A DNA stretch of 7,352 nucleotides. It comes from Bacteroidales bacterium. Its GTDB lineage: Bacteria > Bacteroidota > Bacteroidia > Bacteroidales > JAADGE01. Where the stretch lies: NCBI GenBank assembly GCA_029932445.1, contig JAOZQB010000072.1, forward strand, positions 5,751-13,102, in the 5' to 3' direction. Shown here piece by piece: positions 1-5,580 of this stretch (the stretch's first letter is position 1; each line of letters opens with the position of its first letter). A program made the position numbers and the translations under genes. The notes under the pieces are model-generated. The model was not told where the DNA came from, searched no databases, and worked only from the letters and a program-made list of their open reading frames with translations.

Positions 1-2
1 CA

Positions 3-260
3 AACGGATATAACGATACGGAAGTTTATATTTGTGATGATTATGACGGTGTAAGTAACCCTAATACAAGCGGTTCTTGGACAAAACTTACCGGATTTAA
101 CTATCCTCCCGGAACTAATTGGACTTTTATTGATTCCGGAGATGTTGATATTTCTACTTTCGGCAGTAATTCAAATGTTTTTATTGCATTTAAATATACG
201 AGTACGAATTCAGATGCTTGTACTTGGGAACTTGATAATATTGCAATTAAATTACAATAA
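3..260 (+). CDS. C-terminal fragment of a secreted choice-of-anchor-J-like protein
   Basis: An open frame runs in from the left edge and stops with TAA at 258-260, leaving 85 visible residues. They contain VYICDDYDG, SWTKLTGF, a DSGDVDIS turn and FIAFKYTST, and end in ACTWELDNIAIKLQ. This series of beta-strands, with an aromatic-rich 'iAFkY.s...atWelDni.i' ending, is typical of the C-terminal beta-sandwich of Bacteroidota surface proteins annotated as choice-of-anchor J or DUF5689/DUF5017. The family is recalled from motif shape, not searched. The protein stops right after the last strand, so there is no type IX secretion sorting domain; the missing N-terminus may carry a lipoprotein signal. 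A carbohydrate-binding or adhesion role would be inference. Another open frame at 130-387 overlaps it and is a shadow, because it lacks family-like sequence and runs through the terminator. Confidence 0.7.
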   Translation, partial: NGYNDTEVYICDDYDGVSNPNTSGSWTKLTGFNYPPGTNWTFIDSGDVDISTFGSNSNVFIAFKYTSTNSDACTWELDNIAIKLQ

Positions 261-281
261 TATAAACCTGAATGAAAAAAG

Positions 282-308
282 AAACCGAAGCATCGCTTCG
301 GTTTTTTT
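282..308. terminator. Bidirectional intrinsic terminator between convergent genes
   Basis: CCGAAGC (285-291), loop ATC, GCTTCGG (295-301) form a perfect 7-bp stem. It extends to 10 bp through AAA (282-284) and TTT (302-304). A run of seven T follows (302-308) on the + strand, and on the - strand the stem is followed by TTTCTTTTTT. It lies 22 bases after the stop of the + strand fragment. The - strand xdhC-family stop codon (307-309) sits inside the T-run, so the hairpin can end both convergent transcripts. Confidence 0.88.
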
Positions 309-1251
309 ATTTGCTTGTATTTTTTACATCAATAATTTCCGCCGCAATACTGACGGCAATTTCTTCGGGTGTTTCACTTTTTATTGAAACGCCTATCGGT
401 GCGGAAACTTTTTTCAAAAGTTCTTCGGAATAAGCTTCTTCTTTTAACAATTTAAAAATTTCGGCTACTTTATTTTTACTGCCCATCATACCCATGTAGG
501 CAACATTTTTATCCAGTAATTTTGATAAAATCTTTTTATCGTTCACATGACTGAAACTGGCAATTACAACGTAAATATTTTGTCCTTCCGGAATGTGTTT
601 ATCAATTTCATTAAAATCGACAATATGTTGTTCTTTAGCCCATTCATTAGCTTTTAAAGTGTCAAGTTCAGGTCTGTTATCATAAATTTTAACATAATAA
701 CCGAGCATTTTCATTTGCTTTGAAAGAGCCAAACCCACATGTCCGCCTCCGATGATGCAAACAATGTGTTTGTAGCCTACAACTTCTTTATAAATACCGT
801 TTTTATATTCAAATTGTGTCGGAATGCTTGCACTGTTTCTTGAACGAAATTCTGTTTCGCTGATTGTTATTGTTATTTCTTCTTTGATGACGGCGTGCCC
901 CACAATTTCATTTATATTATCATAATGAATATCGTATTGAAGCGGATATAGAATAACTTTATTATCCCCCGAGCAAATCATCCCTGATTTATGCATTTCA
1001 GCATCTGTTCGGTGAATTTGTTCATGTAATTCAGGTTTGGTAATATTCTTTTCAAGCATTTCTTCGGCACGTTTTATCAGTTTATATTCCGTAGCACCGC
1101 CTCCGACGGAACCGAAATGTTTTCCGCTTTCTGTAAGCATCATTTTAAATCCTTGTCTGCCCGGACTGCTGCCTTTATTTTCAACAACAATAAGCAAAAT
1201 AACACGTTGCTTTTGTCGTAAATACGCTTGAATTTTTGACCAAATTATCAT
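307..1251 (-). CDS. XdhC/CoxI-family molybdoenzyme maturation protein
   Basis: This 314-residue protein belongs to the XdhC/CoxI family. Characterised members bind molybdenum cofactor, promote its sulfuration and help insert it into xanthine-dehydrogenase-type hydroxylases in the cytoplasm. The N-terminal XdhC_CoxI domain shows VENKGSSPGR (23-32), GSVGGG (47-52) and MICSG (91-95). C93 is the conserved cysteine, but the usual CGG context reads CSG. The C-terminal Rossmann-type domain begins with IIGGGHVG (166-173) and continues with YDNRPE (190-195), MGMMGSKNKV (253-262) and APIGVSIKSETPEEIAVSIAAEI (284-306). The length suits a full two-domain member. The ATG at 1249-1251 is in the right place for the N-terminal domain. 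No xanthine dehydrogenase, aldehyde oxidase or cofactor-synthesis gene is in view, so the client enzyme is unknown. The stop codon overlaps the terminator shared with the convergent upstream fragment. Confidence 0.9.
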   Translation of the reverse strand: MIIWSKIQAYLRQKQRVILLIVVENKGSSPGRQGFKMMLTESGKHFGSVGGGATEYKLIKRAEEMLEKNITKPELHEQIHRTDAEMHKSGMICSGDNKVILYPLQYDIHYDNINEIVGHAVIKEEITITISETEFRSRNSASIPTQFEYKNGIYKEVVGYKHIVCIIGGGHVGLALSKQMKMLGYYVKIYDNRPELDTLKANEWAKEQHIVDFNEIDKHIPEGQNIYVVIASFSHVNDKKILSKLLDKNVAYMGMMGSKNKVAEIFKLLKEEAYSEELLKKVSAPIGVSIKSETPEEIAVSIAAEIIDVKNTSK

Positions 1252-1315
1252 TGTGTGAATATTTTTTATTATTTATTTTCCTGAAGTTTTCTGAAATCTA
1301 ATTGTGTTTTATTCT

Positions 1316-1465
1316 ATATATGAGTTCGGTCTAAAAAGGTCTTTTTTGTCATTCCGTCCGTCAGCTGACAGAGGAATCTTTAACTTTCATGCTATCAGCA
1401 GATTCTGAAACAGGTTCAGAATGACAAATAGCCGGATATTTACTTTTTAGACCGGATTCATATAT
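1316..1465. repeat. 150-bp nested palindromic repeat (MITE- or REP-like)
   Basis: The outer arms, 1316-1338 and 1443-1465, are 23-bp inverted repeats of the type ATATATGAnTnCGGTCTAAAAAG. They match at 21 of 23 positions, and both differences become G-T wobble pairs in + strand RNA. Inside, TTTGTCATTC (1345-1354) pairs perfectly with GAATGACAAA (1419-1428). Two oppositely oriented GTCATTC...AATCT units fill the middle. Unit A (1348-1379) contains the perfect palindrome GTCAGCTGAC (1360-1369) inside ATTCC/GGAAT arms. Unit B (1400-1425) forms an 8-bp stem, ATTCTGAA/TTCAGAAT, with a 5-nt loop. There is no coding potential and no obvious target duplication. It lies 64 bp upstream of the xdhC-family start and 68 bp downstream of the alaX stop, and holds most of this 282-bp gene-free stretch. 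GTCATTC...GAATCT units are familiar as dispersed repeats in Bacteroidota (from memory). Whether this is a mobile element or a structural repeat is not settled by one copy. Confidence 0.8.
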
Positions 1466-1533
1466 TTTTTAAAAGTATAATACAAAAACATTTTAACTTT
1501 ATAAACTTTTAACTTTTCAAACTTTCAACAAAT

Positions 1534-1971
1534 TTATACTTTAAACCGCACCCTAAAAACCCCTTCATTAAAAGAAGTCGTAGTAATCCTGAAATTTGCA
1601 AGTTCGCCGGTATTTTTTACATGTTTACCGATACAGGGACAATCATCGTAATCACCGATACTGATAATTCTTACTTTCGGATTTTGTTCTTTCGTAATTC
1701 GTTTTAAATTGAAAATTTTATCGGCTTCATCGAAACTTAAAATTTTCTCTGTTATATCATAATTTTGAGAAATAACGTCTTTTATCTTTTGTTCCAACAA
1801 TTTTACTTCATCTTCAGTAGGAGCTTTCTCAAGCACAAAATCACATTTGGATTTTTTTCGTTCTATATGACATTTTTCCGAACGCTCGCAACCGAACATA
1901 TTGACCATTGTTCTGTTTAAAATATGTTCTGCCGAGTGCATCGGAGCATGGTAATTTTTCTTTTCACTCAT
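1534..1971 (-). CDS. alaX: Stand-alone alanyl-tRNA editing protein, AlaX type
   Basis: This 145-residue protein is a free-standing version of the AlaRS editing domain (tRNA_SAD). The family hydrolyses mischarged Ser-tRNA(Ala), and in some members Gly-tRNA(Ala), in the cytoplasm as a backup to AlaRS proofreading. The four zinc ligands are visible: HxxxH in MHSAEHIL (H12, H16) and CxxxH in CPCIGKHVKNTGELANFRI (C113, H117). The latter resembles AlaRS CGGTHV..TGEIG but with I-G-K in place of G-G-T. The short length and absence of an oligonucleotide-binding N-terminal domain fit the small AlaX class. I place the start at the ATG 1969-1971, giving MSEKKNYHAPMHSAEHIL, just before the first motif and in an A-rich AATAAAATG context. 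A frame extension to 1995 would need a TTG start and adds eight unremarkable residues. Several other cysteines (in GCERSEKCHIERKKSKC) are unexplained. The exact mischarged substrate cannot be told from sequence. Confidence 0.88.
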   Translation of the reverse strand: MSEKKNYHAPMHSAEHILNRTMVNMFGCERSEKCHIERKKSKCDFVLEKAPTEDEVKLLEQKIKDVISQNYDITEKILSFDEADKIFNLKRITKEQNPKVRIISIGDYDDCPCIGKHVKNTGELANFRITTTSFNEGVFRVRFKV

Positions 1972-2116
1972 TTTATTAAATATAATTTGATACAAATAAA
2001 CAAAATATTGACTGATAACTAAAAAAATAAAGAATATGTTTTATTTTTATATCTTCTAAAGAGAATTTTAATTCAAAATTAATCATTCATAACTTATAAT
2101 TCATAATACAAATACT
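1972..2116. promoter_or_regulatory. Divergent intergenic region between alaX and the SDR gene
   Basis: This 145-bp AT-rich spacer must hold both promoters. On the - strand TAATTTTG (2081-2074) matches the Bacteroidota -7 element TAnnTTTG exactly, about 100 bp before the alaX start, but the nearest upstream TTTG (2112-2109) is 27 bases away, longer than usual. On the + strand only the 7-of-8 match TATGTTTT (2035-2042) is seen. Two direct copies of ATTCATAA (2085-2092 and 2099-2106, 14-bp period) lie just before the SDR start; their role is unknown. Confidence 0.3.
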
Positions 2117-2980
2117 ATGTTTAAAGAAAATATTTTAAAAGGAAAAACAATTATTGTTACCGGCGGCGGAACGGGTTTGGGAAAATCGATGGCAACAAAG
2201 TTTTCCGAATTAGGTGCAAATATCGTTATTACAAGCAGAAAAGCTGAGGTCATAGAAAAAACAGCATCAGAAATTTCCGAGAAAACCGGTAATTCGGTTC
2301 TGGCCGTTCAGGCAGATGTCAGAAAACCGTTTCAAAATGAAGCTGTTTTGGAACAAGCAATTGCAAAATTCGGACAAGTTGACGGATTATTGAACAATGC
2401 AGCCGGAAATTTTATCAGCCCTACAGAACGTTTGAGTTATAAAGCTTTTGATACCATTGTGGATATTGTCCTTAAAGGAACTTATAATTTTACGCTTGCA
2501 ATCGGTAAATATTGGATTGAAAATAAAATTCCGGGTACGATATTAAATATTGTAACAACCTATGCTTCCGTCGGTTCCGGTTTTGTCGTGCCTTCAGCAA
2601 TAGCAAAAGCCGGAGTATTAAATTTAACACGTTCATTAGCAACGGAATGGGGTAAATATAAAATACGATTAAATGCCGTAGCACCGGGTCCTTTTCCTAC
2701 CAAAGGTGCATGGGACAGATTGTTTCCGGGTGCCGGTTTTGAAGAAAAATTAATCAATAAAATTCCTTTAAAAAGGGTGGGAGAACATAGTGAACTTGCC
2801 GATTTAGCGACCTATTTAATGTCTGATTTTTCCGGCTATATTACCGGCGAAGTGGTTACGATTGACGGTGGTGAATGGCTCAGCGGTGCCGGTGAATTTA
2901 ATTGGCTTGAAGAAATAAAACCGGAACAATGGGATGAAATTGAAAAATCAATAAAGCAAAAAAATAAAGCAAAAAATTAA
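2117..2980 (+). CDS. SDR oxidoreductase, probable 2,4-dienoyl-CoA reductase
   Basis: This 287-residue classical-fold short-chain dehydrogenase/reductase probably reduces 2,4-dienoyl-CoA with NADPH so that polyunsaturated fatty acids can enter beta-oxidation. The cofactor motif is TGGGTGLG (15-22), SR at 40-41 suggests NADP preference, and NNAAG is at 93-97. The stretch from GNFISPTERLS (97-107), through DIVLKGT and TTYASVGSGFVVPSAIAKAG (147-166), to APGPFPTKGA (189-198) follows mammalian mitochondrial DECR1 almost motif by motif. Tyr149, Ser160 and Lys164 fall where I recall human Tyr199, Ser210 and Lys214, with the 11-residue Tyr-to-Ser gap instead of the usual SDR YxxxK layout. The C-terminal IDGGEW and EQWDEIEKSI also match. 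The ATG at 2117 begins directly before the first strand. It stands alone, divergent from alaX and ending at a strong terminator. A different enoyl or keto substrate remains possible, and no other fatty-acid gene is in view. Confidence 0.82.
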   Translation: MFKENILKGKTIIVTGGGTGLGKSMATKFSELGANIVITSRKAEVIEKTASEISEKTGNSVLAVQADVRKPFQNEAVLEQAIAKFGQVDGLLNNAAGNFISPTERLSYKAFDTIVDIVLKGTYNFTLAIGKYWIENKIPGTILNIVTTYASVGSGFVVPSAIAKAGVLNLTRSLATEWGKYKIRLNAVAPGPFPTKGAWDRLFPGAGFEEKLINKIPLKRVGEHSELADLATYLMSDFSGYITGEVVTIDGGEWLSGAGEFNWLEEIKPEQWDEIEKSIKQKNKAKN

Positions 2981-2985
2981 AAATG

Positions 2986-3017
2986 AAAAAGGTGCAAAAT
3001 ATAATTTGCACCTTTTT
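2986..3017. terminator. Bidirectional intrinsic terminator between SDR and htrA
   Basis: AAAAAGGTGCAAA (2986-2998) and TTTGCACCTTTTT (3005-3017) make a perfect 13-bp stem with a 6-nt loop, ATATAA. The stem has a GGTGC core with T-runs on the 3' side of both strands; on the + strand the T-run continues as ATTTTTC. It begins 5 bases after the SDR stop and 22 bases beyond the end of the convergent htrA gene, so it can serve both. Confidence 0.92.
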
Positions 3018-3038
3018 ATTTTTCTAATCACTGTTTGT

Positions 3039-4517
3039 TTATTCTAAACCAAATGCATAATAAGCAATTTCACCGTCAGGATAAACACCTTGAATATAAA
3101 CACCGCCGTGTATGTCTTTCAATAAATTTTGAATATCCTTAGGGGAATTTACGGATTTTCTGTTCACATGCGTAATTACAAAACCGGGTCGCACGCCGGC
3201 TTTCATTAATTTCCCGGCTTGTAAATCAGTAACTTGAACACCGTTTTTAATTTTCAGTTTATCTTTTGTTTCATTCGAGATACTTGCAAAACTTGCTCCC
3301 AAAACTTGGATAATATCTTTGTTTACAACTTCTGTTGTTCCCAAACTGTTTTTTAATTCTACTAAGAATTTTTTTAGTTTCCCGTCTCTCTTAACCCAAA
3401 CAGTCACTTTATCGCCGGGGCTGAAACGGCTTATTTGTTCTTGAAGTTCCGAAACTTTTTCAACAGGTGTATCATTAACTTTTACAATCACATCTTTTTC
3501 TTTGATACCGGCTTCTTCTGCAGCACTTTCTTTATTGACATTAACGACATAAACACCTTCAGGTTTGTCCATTTTAAGATCTTCGGCTAATTTTGCATCA
3601 ACATCTTGGATGTTTACTCCGAGTAATGCGCGTTGAACGGTTCCGAATTCTTTTAAATCGGAAACCACTTTTTTTACGATTGTAACCGGTACGGCAAAAG
3701 AATATCCTGCATAAGACCCTGTTTGAGAAGCAATTGCAGTATTAATTCCGACAAGTTCTCCGTTCGTATTTACCAATGCACCACCGCTGTTTCCGGGATT
3801 AACGGCTGCATCTGTTTGAATAAACGATTCGATGGCATATTGTTGTTTTTGTCTTAACAAATTAATGTTTCTGGCTTTGGCACTTACAATTCCTGCCGTA
3901 ACCGTTGAAGTTAAATTAAACGGATTTCCGACAGCTAAAACCCATTCTCCGATTTTTAATTTATCAGAATTACCGTAGGGAATTGTCGGTAAATTTTTTT
4001 CGTCAATTTTGATTAAAGCAATATCGGTAGCAGGATCCCGACCGATTAATTTTGCCGTATATTTTCTGTTATCATTTAAAACAATTTCAATATCTTTTGC
4101 ATTTTCAACAACATGATTGTTTGTAATAATGTAACCGTCATTTGAGATAATAACTCCGGAACCGGAAGCCATTGTCGGCATTCTTTGTCCGAATTGATCA
4201 CCGAACGGATTTCCGAAGAAAAATTGTTGTATTGACGGTTGTTGCAATTGTTGAGCTTCGTAGGTTGTTTTTACGTGAACAACAGCATTAACGGTTTTTT
4301 CTGCAGCCGTTGAAAAATCAGGTAAAACAGTAGTTGACGCAGGAAAGTTACTCGTCTGATAAACGGGCATATTTGTTGTCTCTGATTCAAACGCTTTTTG
4401 TTTCGGTCCTATTAACCAATTAATTCCGAATGCGCTTATGCCGCCTAATAATGCTACCAAAAAAAGACCTGAAATCTTTTTAGCATTTCGTTTTGATTTT
4501 TTTTCTAATCTTTCCAT
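3039..4517 (-). CDS. htrA: Do/HtrA-family periplasmic serine protease with two PDZ domains
   Basis: This 492-residue protein is a full-length DegP/HtrA-type protease that degrades or refolds damaged envelope proteins. A strongly basic start (MERLEKKSKRNAKK) precedes a hydrophobic segment at about 16-36, either a signal peptide or an uncleaved membrane anchor; no lipobox is seen. The chymotrypsin-like domain (about 65-290) carries the triad His135 (ITNNHVV), Asp165 (DPATDIALIK) and Ser244 (NPGNSGGALVN). A Q-, F- and G-rich stretch (89-117) occupies the place of the regulatory LA loop. PDZ1 spans about 295-390, with LLGVNIQ, GVYVVNV and AGIKEKDVIVKVND. PDZ2 spans about 405-490, with GVQVTDLQ and AGVRPGFVITHVN. 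Which of degP, degQ or mucD is the closest match cannot be told by motif alone. The start ATG at 4515-4517 is in AAAAAAATG context and gives a sensible export signal. The gene is divergent from dapF; the palindromic sites upstream suggest regulation, plausibly by envelope or heat stress (inference). Confidence 0.93.
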   Translation of the reverse strand: MERLEKKSKRNAKKISGLFLVALLGGISAFGINWLIGPKQKAFESETTNMPVYQTSNFPASTTVLPDFSTAAEKTVNAVVHVKTTYEAQQLQQPSIQQFFFGNPFGDQFGQRMPTMASGSGVIISNDGYIITNNHVVENAKDIEIVLNDNRKYTAKLIGRDPATDIALIKIDEKNLPTIPYGNSDKLKIGEWVLAVGNPFNLTSTVTAGIVSAKARNINLLRQKQQYAIESFIQTDAAVNPGNSGGALVNTNGELVGINTAIASQTGSYAGYSFAVPVTIVKKVVSDLKEFGTVQRALLGVNIQDVDAKLAEDLKMDKPEGVYVVNVNKESAAEEAGIKEKDVIVKVNDTPVEKVSELQEQISRFSPGDKVTVWVKRDGKLKKFLVELKNSLGTTEVVNKDIIQVLGASFASISNETKDKLKIKNGVQVTDLQAGKLMKAGVRPGFVITHVNRKSVNSPKDIQNLLKDIHGGVYIQGVYPDGEIAYYAFGLE

Positions 4518-4702
4518 TTTTTTAAATTTTTAGACTAAATTTTTATTTTTTTATTATGTCAAAATATAAACCAAGTTTTTCGATTGTCATTTTGACATAA
4601 TTTGAAACGATTATGTATTTAAAATGTTACATAAATTATTGAATTTTTTTTTATTTTGTATGAAAGATGTTACTTTGTAATTATTTAATAAATTTTAAAA
4701 AA
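4518..4702. promoter_or_regulatory. Divergent htrA-dapF promoter and operator region
   Basis: This 185-bp, very AT-rich spacer contains promoters for both genes. It has a perfect 12-bp inverted repeat, TTATGTCAAAAT (4554-4565) and ATTTTGACATAA (4589-4600), 23 bp apart. The right arm overlaps a tight palindrome, TGTCATTTTGACA (4585-4597). Thus three TGTCA half-sites occur, at 4557-4561 and 4585-4589 on the + strand and 4593-4597 on the - strand. For dapF, near-matches to the -7 element TAnnTTTG are TTATTTTG (4651-4658) and TTACTTTG (4670-4677). For htrA, the - strand TATATTTTG next to the left arm has one extra base. The sites lie 37-83 bp from the htrA start and over 100 bp from dapF, so htrA is the more likely target. 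Confidence 0.5.
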
Positions 4703-5479
4703 ATGAAATTTTATAAATATACCGGAGCCGGAAATGATTTTATTCTGTTTAATGATATGACCGGAGAAATGCCTGTTTTATCTTCAAAACAAGTTCAATT
4801 TCTTTGCGACAGACATTTCGGAGTCGGTGCTGACGGAGTCATTATTTTAAAAAAATCAAAAGCGCTTGATTTTGATATGGAATATTTTAATGCTGACGGC
4901 AGCGGAGGTACCATGTGCGGAAACGGCGGAAGATGTCTGGTTGCATTTGCTCAGAAGTTGGGAATAATTGAAAAACACACGAAATTTTTAGCTTCCGACG
5001 GCGTACATGAAGCTTTTATTAACCAAAGGAATATCGTAAAGCTTAAAATGATTGATGTGGATGAGGTAAAAAGTATCGGAAAAGATTTTTACTGTTATAC
5101 CGGTTCACCGCATTACATTATTTTTGTTGACGATATTGAAGCTGTTGATGTTTGTAATGAAGGTCGAAAAATCAGATATTCCGAAACTTACAAAGAAGAA
5201 GGAACAAATGTAAATTTTGTAAAAATTGAAGAAAATCATTCAATCAGCATCAGAACTTATGAAAGAGGTGTGGAGAATGAGACTTTAGCTTGCGGAACCG
5301 GTTCTGTTGCCTCTGCTCTTATTTGTGCGGAAATTAATGAGTTTTGCTCGGGTGAAGTTATGGTTCATACAAAAGGCGGATTATTGAAAGTCAGTTTTTT
5401 AAAAAAAGATGATAAATATATAGATATTTGGCTGACCGGATCGGCTGATTTTATTTTTGAAGGAAATATAGATTTTTAA
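4703..5479 (+). CDS. dapF: Diaminopimelate epimerase
   Basis: This enzyme interconverts LL- and meso-diaminopimelate in the cytoplasm, the step before lysine and before peptidoglycan precursor synthesis. It is a cofactor-independent two-cysteine racemase. The catalytic pair is Cys72 (GGTMCGNGGR) and Cys197 (ERGVENETLACGTGS). Other family marks are KYTGAGNDF (5-13), RHFGVGADG (37-45), GSPHYIIFVD (135-144) and GTNVNFV (167-173). At 258 residues it has the normal length and both alpha/beta halves. I choose the ATG at 4703 because MKFYKYTGAGNDF lines up with the usual DapF N-terminus and follows an A-run. The in-frame ATG at 4667 would add twelve atypical residues (MLLCNYLINFKK) and fall in the likely promoter. 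It is a single gene, divergent from htrA and convergent with pckA; no other lysine-pathway gene is in view. Confidence 0.96.
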   Translation: MKFYKYTGAGNDFILFNDMTGEMPVLSSKQVQFLCDRHFGVGADGVIILKKSKALDFDMEYFNADGSGGTMCGNGGRCLVAFAQKLGIIEKHTKFLASDGVHEAFINQRNIVKLKMIDVDEVKSIGKDFYCYTGSPHYIIFVDDIEAVDVCNEGRKIRYSETYKEEGTNVNFVKIEENHSISIRTYERGVENETLACGTGSVASALICAEINEFCSGEVMVHTKGGLLKVSFLKKDDKYIDIWLTGSADFIFEGNIDF

Positions 5480-5527
5480 ACATTAGAAGAATTTTAAAAC
5501 CTCTTTTTTTACAAATATCATAATATA

Positions 5528-5565
5528 AATTAACCGTGCCATGCTGAAGTGCGGCACGGTTAATT
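5528..5565. terminator. Hairpin between convergent dapF and pckA, no T-run
   Basis: AATTAACCGTGCC (5528-5540) and GGCACGGTTAATT (5553-5565) form a perfect 13-bp stem with a 12-nt loop, ATGCTGAAGTGC. It lies 48 bases after the dapF stop and 15 bases beyond the pckA stop, where a shared terminator is expected. Neither strand has a proper T-run after the stem (ACAAAAC on +, TATATTATG on -). It may therefore be a weak terminator or an RNA 3'-end stabiliser. The rest of this 101-bp spacer shows nothing else. Confidence 0.65.
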
Positions 5566-5580
5566 ACAAAACTGCAAAAT

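Noticed and set aside
130..387. 85-codon + strand open frame overlapping the left-edge gene
   Set aside because: It is out of frame with the family-like tail ending at 260, reads through the terminator at 282-308, and is a run of hydrophobic low-complexity residues.
1037..1231. 64-codon + strand open frame opposite the xdhC-family gene
   Set aside because: It is antisense to the conserved N-terminal domain and has no independent support.
1316..1465. Possible small RNA gene or CRISPR remnant
   Set aside because: The structure is symmetrical repeat arms with no promoter and no regularly spaced direct repeats, so a palindromic repeat element is the simpler reading.
2490..2757. Two overlapping - strand open frames inside the SDR gene
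   Set aside because: Both are antisense to a conserved gene, have no motif and no upstream signal.
4592..4597. TTGACA resembling a sigma-70 -35 box before dapF
   Set aside because: Bacteroidota use TTTG / TAnnTTTG promoters, there is no good -10 partner, and the bases are part of the inverted repeat.
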